This document shows, piece after piece, positions 1-8,324 of a DNA stretch of 64,000 nt. The DNA comes from Martinezella calliandrae (GTDB taxonomy: Bacteria; Pseudomonadota; Alphaproteobacteria; Rhizobiales; Rhizobiaceae), in NCBI RefSeq assembly GCF_030272695.1, contig NZ_JARFYN010000007.1, positions 1-64,000 on the forward strand, read 5' to 3'. Each line of letters opens with the position of its first letter. Positions within the stretch are counted from its first letter, which is position 1. Under the pieces are notes generated by a model. The model was not told the origin of the DNA and ran no database searches. It saw only the letters and a list, made by a program, of their open reading frames with translations. The translations under genes and the position numbers were made by a program.

Positions 1-97
1 ACTCACTTAACCTCAATCTCTCGAACCGCCCGGTGCGGACCCGCATGCCGGGTGGTGTGGCAGGGGCGCGATCAAATACGATCGCCCCCTATGCCGA
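1..97 (+). mobile_element. 3' end of a group II intron (domains V-VI), cut by window edge
   Basis: The left edge carries a hairpin that resembles group II intron domain V. CCGCCCGG (about 25-32) pairs with CCGGGTGG (about 47-54), including one G-U pair. TGCG then pairs with CGCA after a two-base TG bulge, and the terminal loop is GACC. The CGC just inside the 5' strand fits the catalytic triad reported for bacterial class C introns. It is followed by GGTGTGG and a second hairpin, GGGGCG...CGCCCC (63-89), which would be domain VI, ending near CTATGCCGAT. No reverse transcriptase is visible, because everything upstream lies outside the window. The call rests on remembered family structure, so it is moderate. 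Confidence 0.5.
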
Positions 98-260
98 TGA
101 GTCCCCTGTCCTGTCGCCTGGCTAGCTTTGCGGAACAGTGGCGTAAATTTCGATCATGTTACCGTAACGTACTTACCTGCGGATGCTTCCCTCCGCTATC
201 TGGTTGCGGCTCGCGACAGCTGCGACCGGACAGCACGTGTTACCGAAAGCTGGAGGGGAC

Positions 261-1220
261 ATGAAGACCACACTCATTTCCGTCTCAGTGGCGTTGGCCG
301 CTGCCTTTGCGTCTGTCGGGGCGGTCAGCGCCGATGCCGCCGATTTGGTCATCTCGATGCCGAATTGGCCTTCCGGTCAGGCGACGGCGAATATCCTGAA
401 GGTGGCGATTGCCAAGGAATATAAGCTCGATGCCGAGGTCCGGGAGCTCGGAACGCTCACCGCCTTCAACGGTCTCGAAAGCGGCGATGTCGATATCAAT
501 CCCGAAGTATGGCGGCCGAATCTCGACAGCCTGATCGAGAAATACGTCAACGAAAAGCACGTCGTCGAGGTGGCGGCGCGCGGCATCGATGCCTGGCAAG
601 GCCTCTGCGCCACGCCGGATGCAGTCGCCGCCGGTATAAAGGATATCGCGGATCTGAGTGATCCTGCCAAGACCGCGCTTCTGGATACCGACGGCGACGG
701 ACGCGGAGAGCTGTGGATCGGGGCGCCGACATGGTTGTCGACAGGCATCGAGAGAGTGCGGGCCAATAGTTATGGCTATGCGAAAAACCTGACGCTGGTC
801 GAAGCCGAGGAAGAGGTCGGCATGGCTGCAGTCGATGCGGCAGTTGCGACCGGCCGACCTATGGTGTTTGCCTGCTACGCGCCACATCACGTCTTCGAGT
901 TGCACAATATCGTGCGACTGACAGAGCCACCCTATGTCGCCGCCAAATGGAAGATCATGCCGGCGAGCGATCCGACCTGGATCAGCGATTCCAGCGCATC
1001 GGTCGCCTGGCCGGCTGCGAGTTTTCACATCGCCTATGCGACCGCCTTCGCAAAGAAGCACGCCGACGTTGCGAGTTTTCTCGAAAAGGTCGATTTCACG
1101 CCAGAGGAAATTACGCACATGACCTACGCCTTGCAGGTGGAGCGTCAGCCGCCCCTGGAATTCGCGAAGCAGTGGGTAGACAGCCATGCATCTCGCATCG
1201 ACGGATGGGCAAAGCCATGA
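261..1220 (+). CDS. Glycine betaine/proline-type ABC transporter substrate-binding protein
   Basis: A 319-residue periplasmic binding protein of the ProX/OpuAC type. It would capture glycine betaine, choline or a similar quaternary amine for an ABC importer. The ATG at 261 is preceded by GGAGGGG and begins a clear signal peptide (about residues 1-27, hydrophobic core followed by VSADAAD). The mature part starts with ISMPNWPSGQ, typical of the family, and contains several Trp and Tyr residues (for example WRPN, WQGLC, WISDSS) that could form an aromatic cage. No permease or ATPase gene accompanies it, so it is an orphan binding protein or works with a transporter encoded elsewhere. Its stop codon overlaps the next start (ATGA), which implies translational coupling. 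Confidence 0.85.
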   Translation: MKTTLISVSVALAAAFASVGAVSADAADLVISMPNWPSGQATANILKVAIAKEYKLDAEVRELGTLTAFNGLESGDVDINPEVWRPNLDSLIEKYVNEKHVVEVAARGIDAWQGLCATPDAVAAGIKDIADLSDPAKTALLDTDGDGRGELWIGAPTWLSTGIERVRANSYGYAKNLTLVEAEEEVGMAAVDAAVATGRPMVFACYAPHHVFELHNIVRLTEPPYVAAKWKIMPASDPTWISDSSASVAWPAASFHIAYATAFAKKHADVASFLEKVDFTPEEITHMTYALQVERQPPLEFAKQWVDSHASRIDGWAKP

Positions 1221-1939
1221 AAACAGATCCGACAAAGAACGCCGAGAGCGTAGTAGAGGCAAGATCGGAACGAGGCTGGAAGCCGAGGCGCAACGCAGCC
1301 GTCATGCTCCTGGCAGCGGTCGTGGGCCTTGGCCCTCTCGTTGCGCTCGCGGCGCAGACGCAGATCTTCGATCCCCAGACCCGAACCTGGGTCGACTATG
1401 ATGCGAGGAAGGCTCGTCAATACTACGCCCGCAACAAACAAGTGCCGGATGCCTTTCGCAGGCAGGTCGTACCCTTCCGGACGGCTGAAGAGCCGGGAAC
1501 GATCATTATCGACGGCAACCAGCACTTTCTCTACCTGGTCCAGCCCGGCGGCCAGGCGATCCGCTATGGCATAGGCGTTGGTCGGGAAGGCTTCGGCTGG
1601 GCCGGCATTGTGCGTGTCGGGCGCACGGCGGAATGGCCGACATGGACACCGCCCGCCGAAATGGTAGCCCGTGATCCGAATGCAGTGAAATGGGCGAACG
1701 GCATGCCGGGCGGTCCCGACAACCCGCTCGGGGCGAGGGCTCTTTACCTTTATGAAGGCAACAACGACACGATCTACCGCATTCACGGCACGCCGGAATC
1801 ATGGTCAATCGGGCTGGATGTCTCCTCCGGATGCATACGCATGAACAACGACGATATCATCGACCTGCACTCTCGCGTGAAGATCGGTGCAAAGGTGATT
1901 GTGCTGATGCAAGGCGCCGCACTCTACAAGGGCGTATGA
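1217..1939 (+). CDS. L,D-transpeptidase (YkuD domain), exported
   Basis: A 240-residue cell-wall enzyme of the YkuD family, which forms 3-3 peptidoglycan cross-links or attaches proteins to peptidoglycan. A basic N-terminus (WKPRRN) is followed by a hydrophobic segment (about residues 31-50) ending LAAQTQ, a signal peptide or anchor. The catalytic domain shows the signature IHGTPE (His190) and SSGCIRM (nucleophile Cys206). IIIDGNQHFLYLV is the usual first strand of the fold. The start ATG overlaps the TGA of the binding-protein gene, so the two are coupled. Pairing a betaine-type binding protein with a wall transpeptidase is unusual; an envelope-stress or osmotic link is inference only. Confidence 0.88.
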   Translation: MKTDPTKNAESVVEARSERGWKPRRNAAVMLLAAVVGLGPLVALAAQTQIFDPQTRTWVDYDARKARQYYARNKQVPDAFRRQVVPFRTAEEPGTIIIDGNQHFLYLVQPGGQAIRYGIGVGREGFGWAGIVRVGRTAEWPTWTPPAEMVARDPNAVKWANGMPGGPDNPLGARALYLYEGNNDTIYRIHGTPESWSIGLDVSSGCIRMNNDDIIDLHSRVKIGAKVIVLMQGAALYKGV

Positions 1940-1960
1940 TCGCAAAATAGGGGATGGAGA

Positions 1961-2281
1961 ATGACGAAATTGAATGGCTGGGCCGCGGCACGACTGCTTA
2001 TCCCGCTTGTGCTCCTAGCGCCAATGACGGCATGCGTGTCGTCGCCGCCGCCCGACCAGATGGCTCGGACGAAACTCCAGACGGCTCCCGCCGATCTGCA
2101 GCTCTTATGCGCTGACGCCGCGGCAAAATCTGCCGGCCTTACTCAGAGCAAGGTGCTTCCGACGAATTCGCAGCAGTTGGACGCTACCACCTACCGAGTC
2201 GAGTTGAATGCGACCGGCCGCAGATTTAATTGCATCATCGACAACACTGGCAAGGTCGCTTCGGTACAGCCCGTGGCGTAA
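1961..2281 (+). CDS. Small putative lipoprotein
   Basis: A 106-residue protein with a typical lipoprotein signal: positively charged start, hydrophobic stretch (LLIPLVLLAP) and a lipobox ending MTAC, so Cys25 would be the lipidated residue. The rest (TAPADLQLLCADAAAKSA... YRVELNATGRRFNCIID) resembles short alphaproteobacterial proteins of unknown function with two further cysteines. It lies 21 bases after the L,D-transpeptidase gene in the same direction, with the purine-rich GGGGATGGAG as ribosome-binding site, so it probably belongs to the same unit. No enzymatic motif is visible. Confidence 0.75.
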   Translation: MTKLNGWAAARLLIPLVLLAPMTACVSSPPPDQMARTKLQTAPADLQLLCADAAAKSAGLTQSKVLPTNSQQLDATTYRVELNATGRRFNCIIDNTGKVASVQPVA

Positions 2282-2321
2282 GGTTTCTTCAGCCCGGCCC
2301 GCGCCAAGACGGCAAGGGGTG

Positions 2322-3479
2322 TCAGGTGATGAACTCCGCTCTGATCTTTTCAGAATCGCTGCCGATCGTCGGGGCGGCGAGATCGCTCTTGTGGCGCGCT
2401 CCATTGACACGGATCGGGCTCGCCGTCGTGCGGACCGAAACACCGTCGCCACGGGTTACCGTCTGCAGCATGTCGAGCTGACGGAAGGCGGCGGTTTGAA
2501 GCAGTTTCGGCCAGTCCAGCACTTCCGCCGCCCATATACCGGCAGGCTCCAGGATGGCGAGCCATTCCTTTACCGTCTTCTCGTGCAAGCGGCTGGTGAT
2601 CAAGCTCTTGATCTCGTCGCGGCGAGAGAAGGCCTCGTCCGGCGTGTAGTCCGCAAGCGCCGGAAGCTCGAAAAGGGGCGCCAGTTTCGGCAACGGCGTC
2701 ATGGCCAACGCCATCCAGCCATCGGCGCAGTGATAGACGCCGTAGGGGGCCGAGAGATAGGCGTGGGCGTTGCGCACGGACGATTTCTTCGGCAAGCGAC
2801 CACCGTCGTTCAGATGGGTGGTCAGTACCTCGAACTGGAAATCGATCATCGCCTCCAGCAGACTGGTTTCGACATGGACGCCTTGACCGGTGACGCCGCG
2901 CCGCACGAGGCCGGCGAGAATGCCCTGGACGAGGAGATTGCCGGCCAGCATATCCGCGACGGCCAGGCCGAAGGGTACCGGACCGTCATCGGCCTCGCCG
3001 TTCAGCCACATTGCGCCGGAGCGGGCCTGGGCGAGTAGATCCTGGCCGGGAAACTGCCGCCATTCGTTGTCAGGGCCATAGCCGGTGATGCTGCCGTAGA
3101 CGATGCGCGGATTGATTTTGGCGACCGCGGCGTAATCGAGTCCCAGGCGGTCGATGACCCCGGGGCGGAAATTCTGGATGATTACGTCAGCCTTCTCGAT
3201 CAGCGCCTGCAAGTCCTGCAGGTCACCTTCATCCTTCATGTTGACGGCAAAACTCTCCTTGCCGCGATTGATCGCGTGGAACAGCGTCGAATCGCCACCG
3301 ATTTCCGTGTCGCTGAGATAAAGCCGGCGGCAGAGATCGCCGCCATCGGGACGCTCGACCTTGATCACCCGCGCGCCGAGGTCGCCAAGCCGAAGGGCGG
3401 CCATTGGCCCGGCCAGGAACTGGCTCATATCCAGCACCGTGATGCCGGCGAGCAGGCTGTCGTCATTTCCTTCGGTCAT
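2322..3479 (-). CDS. Family III CoA-transferase (CaiB/BaiF)
   Basis: A 385-residue protein of the CaiB/BaiF (formyl-CoA transferase) family, which moves CoA between carboxylic acids. The N-terminus LLAGITVLDMSQFLAGP followed by LGDLGARVIKVERPDGGD is diagnostic, as are NRGKESFAVNMK and RFGLDYAA-type segments (here RLGLDYAAV). Where formyl-CoA transferase carries its catalytic Asp (in VDVS), this protein reads VETSLLEA, so by my alignment the residue is Glu. It is the third gene of the minus-strand unit, one base after the MaoC-fold gene. The partner acid is unknown. The context (lactonase, sugar-acid dehydratase, two MaoC proteins) suggests activation of a product of sugar-acid breakdown. Confidence 0.88.
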   Translation of the reverse strand: MTEGNDDSLLAGITVLDMSQFLAGPMAALRLGDLGARVIKVERPDGGDLCRRLYLSDTEIGGDSTLFHAINRGKESFAVNMKDEGDLQDLQALIEKADVIIQNFRPGVIDRLGLDYAAVAKINPRIVYGSITGYGPDNEWRQFPGQDLLAQARSGAMWLNGEADDGPVPFGLAVADMLAGNLLVQGILAGLVRRGVTGQGVHVETSLLEAMIDFQFEVLTTHLNDGGRLPKKSSVRNAHAYLSAPYGVYHCADGWMALAMTPLPKLAPLFELPALADYTPDEAFSRRDEIKSLITSRLHEKTVKEWLAILEPAGIWAAEVLDWPKLLQTAAFRQLDMLQTVTRGDGVSVRTTASPIRVNGARHKSDLAAPTIGSDSEKIRAEFIT

Positions 3480-3480
3480 G

Positions 3481-4026
<546 letters not shown>

Positions 4027-4059
4027 GGCATGGGCTTTCAATGGATTTGTATGGCGCAC

Positions 4060-4896
4060 TCAGAAAGACCAGAGTCGCTTGGCGTTGAGCTGATAGAGAA
4101 GCGCTCGCTCGTCTGCGCTTGCTCCTTGCGTTAGTGCATGGGTCGCGGCGACCCACGTGGAGAGACCGCCGCCCAGCGTGCAGACCGGCCAATCGCTTCC
4201 CCATATGACCCGATCCCAGCCGAAGCTTGTGATCGAATGCTCTACGAAGGGGCGTAGGCTCTCGACAGTCCAGCTATCTGGATCGGCATAAGCGACGACG
4301 CCCGAAATCTTGACGACAACATTCGGCCGCTTGGCGATTTCGGTCATCCCCGAGGTCCAAACCTCCCTGAGGCCATCCTTGACGGCGGGCACGCCACAAT
4401 GGTCGAGAACGAACTGAACATCGGGATTAAGATCGGCCAGCGCGATCGCCTTGGCGATCTGATGCGGCAGCACGCAGAAATCGAAGGTGAGGCGGGTGCC
4501 GGCAAGCCGCTTGAGATTTTCGCGGAAAAGTGCGCCTTCGGAGAGGTCGTCGGGAACCACATGCAGCACGCGGCGAAAACCCTTGACGAAGGGATCGGCA
4601 AGCACGCGCTCGAGATAGGCAGGAAAGCCCGCGTATTCCGGACGGCAGGCGGCAATGGCCCCGCGGATCAGACTGGAGGGTTGTCGGCTCAACTCTTTGA
4701 CATAGTCCGTTTCCCGCTCGATGTCGCCTTCAGCGACATCCACTTCCATATGGAGCGTGTCGGTGATCCCCAGGCGCTGGGCTTCGCGGGCATAATCGTC
4801 ATAAAGACTGTCGCGGTTCAGCGCGCCGGCCCCTTCCAGCCAGGGATATCCTAGTTTCCCGCGATTGACGATGTGCAGGTGGCTATCGAAAAGCAT
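4060..4896 (-). CDS. Amidohydrolase-2 family protein, probable sugar lactonase
   Basis: A 278-residue TIM-barrel metal-dependent hydrolase of the amidohydrolase-2 family (PF04909 type). Metal and active-site motifs are visible: FDSHLHIV at the start, FVLDHCGVP in the middle and GSDWPVC near the C-terminus. This subgroup includes lactonases that open sugar 1,5-lactones, such as L-fuconolactonase and 4-sulfomuconolactonase. With a sugar mutarotase and a sugar-acid dehydratase nearby, hydrolysis of a sugar lactone is the best guess. It is the first gene of the minus-strand unit; the start ATG at 4896 follows a purine-rich GGGAGGA. The promoter must lie in 4897-4959. Confidence 0.82.
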   Translation of the reverse strand: MLFDSHLHIVNRGKLGYPWLEGAGALNRDSLYDDYAREAQRLGITDTLHMEVDVAEGDIERETDYVKELSRQPSSLIRGAIAACRPEYAGFPAYLERVLADPFVKGFRRVLHVVPDDLSEGALFRENLKRLAGTRLTFDFCVLPHQIAKAIALADLNPDVQFVLDHCGVPAVKDGLREVWTSGMTEIAKRPNVVVKISGVVAYADPDSWTVESLRPFVEHSITSFGWDRVIWGSDWPVCTLGGGLSTWVAATHALTQGASADERALLYQLNAKRLWSF

Positions 4897-4937
4897 GGCG
4901 ATCCTCCCATCATGCAGGTCAATATATACTCACAGAA

Positions 4938-4950
4938 GAATAGTTTATTC
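4938..4950. promoter_or_regulatory. Short palindrome upstream of the amidohydrolase operon
   Basis: GAATA-GTT-TATTC is a 13-base inverted repeat in AT-rich DNA, 41 bases upstream of the amidohydrolase start. It lies where the promoter of the minus-strand operon should be and is a candidate binding site for the neighbouring IclR regulator. No experimental support is available. Confidence 0.35.
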
Positions 4951-4959
4951 AAATAGAAA

Positions 4960-5751
4960 TTATATCTCGGCGTTATCCAAGGTGCCCGCGACAGTGTCGG
5001 ACACGTCTTTGGCCGCATCGCGCACATATTGGATCACCTGCTCGTAGCTTGGTGCATTCGGATTGACCGGCTGGATATAGGGGCAGGTGAGCGCGGCCAA
5101 TGCGTAGCCGTCCAATGCCAGCACGGGCGCCGAAATGTTGCGTACGCCGTTGGTCTGCAGGCTGTCCATCGTCTCGAAACCTTGCTCCTTAATCAATTGA
5201 AGGCGTTTATCGAGATCGGCGGGCATCGCTACGTCGTCATCCTGCTGGCGCTGCTGCTCGTTGATCATCATCTTGCGCTGTTTTTCGTCGCGGAAGGCCA
5301 GGAGGACATGGCCGGAGCCGGTATTGAACAGATTGATCTGGGCGCCGACGCGGATCGAAATGCCCCAATAGGTCGGCGAATCCTGCTGGGCGATGACCAC
5401 GACCGAGCCGCGGTCAAAAATCGCCAAATGGCAGGCTTGCTCGGCGCGGTTGGAGAATTCGCGCATCAGCGGGGTGGCAAAGGAAACGAGCCGGCGCACC
5501 GGCGCGTGATAATGCGCCAGACCAAAGAGTTTGAGGGTCAGATAGAAGCGGTCGCCATCCTGCCGCTGCACATAGCCGCGTCGGACCAGTCGATCGAGCA
5601 TACGGTAGAACTCGTTCGGGCTTTTGCCGAGCGCCTTGGCGATTTCGGCCTGCGTCAGACCGCCGTCGATGCGCGCCAGCAGTTCGAGAATATCGAGGCC
5701 CTTGTCCAGCGCCGGTGCGCGGTATCGATCGCTATCGTCTTCTACGCTCAT
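4960..5751 (-). CDS. IclR family transcriptional regulator
   Basis: A 263-residue IclR-type regulator. The N-terminal winged helix begins RAPALDKGLDILELLA and includes GLTQAEIAKALGKSPNEFYRMLDRLVRRGYVQ (about residues 25-65). The C-terminal effector domain carries the family's ACHLAIFDRG and GSGHVLLAF segments. I chose ATG 5751 because GAGG lies six bases upstream; longer starts in frame (to 5838) would run through the promoter region and have no Shine-Dalgarno. It lies between the two arms of the catabolic island and is transcribed towards the minus-strand arm. The likely role is substrate-dependent control of both arms. Confidence 0.9.
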   Translation of the reverse strand: MSVEDDSDRYRAPALDKGLDILELLARIDGGLTQAEIAKALGKSPNEFYRMLDRLVRRGYVQRQDGDRFYLTLKLFGLAHYHAPVRRLVSFATPLMREFSNRAEQACHLAIFDRGSVVVIAQQDSPTYWGISIRVGAQINLFNTGSGHVLLAFRDEKQRKMMINEQQRQQDDDVAMPADLDKRLQLIKEQGFETMDSLQTNGVRNISAPVLALDGYALAALTCPYIQPVNPNAPSYEQVIQYVRDAAKDVSDTVAGTLDNAEI

Positions 5752-5780
5752 GGAAGGCCTCATATAGTGAAAATACATAT

Positions 5781-5796
5781 CATTCATATATGAATG
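5781..5796. promoter_or_regulatory. Perfect 16-bp palindrome, candidate IclR operator
   Basis: CATTCATA-TATGAATG is a perfect inverted repeat in the divergent region between the IclR gene and the binding-protein gene, 30 bases upstream of the IclR start. A second, looser inverted pair (TCAATGA at 5835-5841 and TCATTGA at 5862-5868) follows. Both are placed where an autoregulating IclR protein could control both directions. Confidence 0.5.
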
Positions 5797-5930
5797 AAGG
5801 CGATTTGCAAGCGGCTCCGATCGCGTCTTGACGGTCAATGAATGAGATGTTTACATATAAATCATTGATCCATATTTGGGTCGTGAGGGCGATCGGGCGG
5901 CGTGCCCGGTCCTTTAGGGAGGAAAATTCA

Positions 5931-7247
5931 ATGAGGATTTGGAAGACCGGCCCCGTAGCCGGTGTACTGGTATTGCTCGCGAGCTCCGCGATCTCTGCCG
6001 CCGACCTGCCCGGCAAGTTCCCGGGTGTGACGATCGACGCCAAGCTGATCGGCGGCCAGCAATATGAGCCGCTCTATGCGCGTATTTCCGAGTGGGAGAA
6101 GGAGACCGGCGCCAAAGTTAATATCCTCTCCAAGAAGAACCACTTCGAGCTCGACAAGGAAATCAAGTCGGACATGGCGTCGGGTGATATTTCCTGGTGC
6201 GTCGGTTCTAACCACTCGTCCTTCGCGCCCCAATATCCCGACCTCTATACCGATCTCAACAAGCTGCTTTCTAAGGACGAGATTGCCAAGTTCGTCGATT
6301 CGACCATCGAGGCATCCACCATCGACGGCCGGCTGATCATGCTGCCGCGCGCTCAGTTCGACGTGTCGGCTCTCTACTATCAAAAGAGCCTCTACAATGA
6401 CGAGGCCAAGAAGACGGCATTCAAGACAAAGTATGGCTACGATCTGGCGCCGCCAAAGACCTGGAAGGAAGTCTCCGACCAGGCGACGTTCTTTGCCAAT
6501 CCGCCGAACTTCTTCGGTACGCAGTTCCCCGGCAAGGAAGAGGCGATCAATGGCCGCTTCTATGAAATGCTGTTCGCCGAGGGCGGTGAATATCTCGACA
6601 AGGACGGCAAGCCGGCTTTCAATTCCGAAGCCGGCGTGCGCGCGCTCGACTGGTTCGTCAATATGTACAAGGCCAAGGCCGTTCCTGCGGGCACGACGAA
6701 CTATCTTTGGGATGATCTCGGCGCCGGTTTTGCGTCGGGCACCGTCGCGCTCGATCTCGATTGGCCGGGCTGGGCGACTTACTTCAACGATCCGAAGTCC
6801 TCGAAGATCGCCGGCAATGTTGGCGTCGTCGTGCAGCCTGTGGGCTCGTCCGGCAAGCACACCGGCTGGTCCGGCCATCACGGTTTCTCTGTGACGGAAG
6901 CGTGCAAGAACAAGGACGCTGCAGCCTCGCTCGTCTGGTTCCTGACGAACGACGATTCGCAGAAGCTCGAAGCTGCCAATGGCACGCTGCCGACCCGCAA
7001 AGCCGTCTGGGATTGGGACATCCAGCAGGCTGTATCCGATCCCTATAAGAAGGAAGTGCTGAGCACCTTCCAGGAATCGATGAAGTACGCCTTCCCGGTT
7101 CCGCGCACGCCGCAATGGATCGAGATTTCCAACGTCGTCTATCCTGAGCTTCAGGCCGCCATCCTTGGCGACAAGACCTCCAAGCAAGCGCTTGACACCG
7201 CTGCACAGAAGGCAACCGACGTTCTGAAGGACGCCGGCGCGCTCTGA
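5931..7247 (+). CDS. Family 1 extracellular solute-binding protein (sugar ABC transporter)
   Basis: A 438-residue periplasmic binding protein, the usual size for carbohydrate (CUT1) transporters. The ATG at 5931 has AGGGAGGA seven bases upstream and starts a signal peptide (about residues 1-24, ending SAISAADLPG). The mature protein has the typical hinge and ligand elements of family 1: DISWCVGSNHSSF, GRLIMLPRAQFDVSALYYQKSLY and GWSGHHGFSV. It heads the plus-strand arm of the island, followed by a hairpin and two permeases and an ATPase. The ligand is not readable from sequence; the enzyme set suggests a deoxy-sugar, uronate or oligosaccharide. Confidence 0.92.
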   Translation: MRIWKTGPVAGVLVLLASSAISAADLPGKFPGVTIDAKLIGGQQYEPLYARISEWEKETGAKVNILSKKNHFELDKEIKSDMASGDISWCVGSNHSSFAPQYPDLYTDLNKLLSKDEIAKFVDSTIEASTIDGRLIMLPRAQFDVSALYYQKSLYNDEAKKTAFKTKYGYDLAPPKTWKEVSDQATFFANPPNFFGTQFPGKEEAINGRFYEMLFAEGGEYLDKDGKPAFNSEAGVRALDWFVNMYKAKAVPAGTTNYLWDDLGAGFASGTVALDLDWPGWATYFNDPKSSKIAGNVGVVVQPVGSSGKHTGWSGHHGFSVTEACKNKDAAASLVWFLTNDDSQKLEAANGTLPTRKAVWDWDIQQAVSDPYKKEVLSTFQESMKYAFPVPRTPQWIEISNVVYPELQAAILGDKTSKQALDTAAQKATDVLKDAGAL

Positions 7248-7263
7248 TTGCCGCAATCAAAGT

Positions 7264-7296
7264 CCCGTATCCGGCATAGGGTACGGGGTCTTCTTC
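7264..7296 (+). terminator. Attenuating hairpin after the binding-protein gene
   Basis: CCCGTATCC (7264-7272) pairs with GGGTACGGG (7279-7287) around the loop GGCATA, with one G-U pair, followed by the pyrimidine-rich GTCTTCTTCC. Hairpins in this position commonly allow more binding protein than permease to be made. The T-run is weak, so partial termination or mRNA stabilisation is more likely than a full stop. Confidence 0.5.
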
Positions 7297-7428
7297 CACT
7301 ATTGCTTATGACCAGTGCCTTTAGGGGCCGGTCTGTCCGGCCGGATATGCTCCGGCCTCTCGGCCCCATGCAATCGCATTCCAGGCAGTTCGGGCCACGC
7401 TGCTGAGGAATGCCGACAGGTGCAAACC

Positions 7429-8322
7429 ATGTTTAAGAAAATATCTCCACCGGTCCTGCTGCTTCTTCCGGCGATTATCGTGCTCGTGGCGGTGGTGCTG
7501 TTTCCGTTGCTTCTGTCCTTTTATTCCAGTTTCACACCGTTTCGCCTGACGCGGCCGGCGACGCTCTTCACCTTCATCGGATTGCGGAACTATACACGCA
7601 TTCTCACCGATCCGGTCTTCCTGGCCGCCTTCGTGCGCACCGTCGTGCTGCTGACGATCGCGCTCAATCTGGAAATGCTGCTCGGCCTCTGCCTGGCACT
7701 CCTGGTCAACAAGGCGACCCACGGCAAGCGCATCCTGCGCACGCTGATGATGTTTCCGATGATGTTTTCGCCGGTGCTCGTCGGCTTCCAATTCAAGTTC
7801 ATGTTCAATGACAATGTCGGCATCATCAACAACGCCCTGCAATCCCTGGGCATTACCAACAATGCCATTCCGTGGCTGATCGACGGAAATCTGGCGCTGT
7901 TGTCCATCGTCATCGCCGAGGTCTGGTCGTCGACATCGGTCTTCGCGATCCTCATCCTCGCCGGCCTGCTCGCCATGCCGCAGGAGCCGGTGGAAGCCGC
8001 CAAGGTCGACGGCTGCACGGGCTGGCAGACATTCCGCTACGTCACCTGGCCGTTCCTGATGCCGTTCGCCTTCATCGCCATGACCATCCGTTCGCTCGAT
8101 GTTGCCCGCGCCTATGACATCGTCAAGATCATGACCGATGGCGGCCCGGCGCGGCGCACGGAGCTGATCTGGACGCTGGTCGGACGCACGGCCTATGCCG
8201 ATGCGCAAATGGGGCTTGCCAACGCCATGGCCTATGTCTCGATCATCCTGTCGATCGCCTTCACAGTCTATTTCTTCCGTAAGCTGGCGCTTGCCCGCAC
8301 CCAGATCGGAGCGGAGTGGTAA
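7429..8322 (+). CDS. ABC transporter permease (MalF/UgpA type)
   Basis: A 297-residue inner-membrane permease with six predicted helices, the first at about residues 9-30 (LLLLPAIIVLVAVVLFPLLLS broken by no charges). The cytoplasmic EAA loop that contacts the ATPase is EAAKVDGCTGWQTFRYVTWP. The start at 7429 fits the usual permease N-terminus (MFKKISPPV); an upstream ATG at 7315 would add 38 non-membrane residues across the spacer. It overlaps in organisation with the next permease (three bases from stop to start) and forms the heterodimeric channel with it. Confidence 0.9.
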   Translation: MFKKISPPVLLLLPAIIVLVAVVLFPLLLSFYSSFTPFRLTRPATLFTFIGLRNYTRILTDPVFLAAFVRTVVLLTIALNLEMLLGLCLALLVNKATHGKRILRTLMMFPMMFSPVLVGFQFKFMFNDNVGIINNALQSLGITNNAIPWLIDGNLALLSIVIAEVWSSTSVFAILILAGLLAMPQEPVEAAKVDGCTGWQTFRYVTWPFLMPFAFIAMTIRSLDVARAYDIVKIMTDGGPARRTELIWTLVGRTAYADAQMGLANAMAYVSIILSIAFTVYFFRKLALARTQIGAEW

Positions 8323-8324
8323 TC

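Noticed and set aside
285-1262. Long open frame of 325 codons on the minus strand
   Set aside because: It is antisense to the binding-protein gene, whose signal peptide, motifs and ribosome-binding site are clear. Its own translation is rich in Arg, His and Cys with no family resemblance.
5928-7256. 442-codon open frame antisense to the sugar-binding protein
   Set aside because: High GC at third positions opens long antisense frames; the composition is unlike a real protein and the plus-strand gene is well supported.
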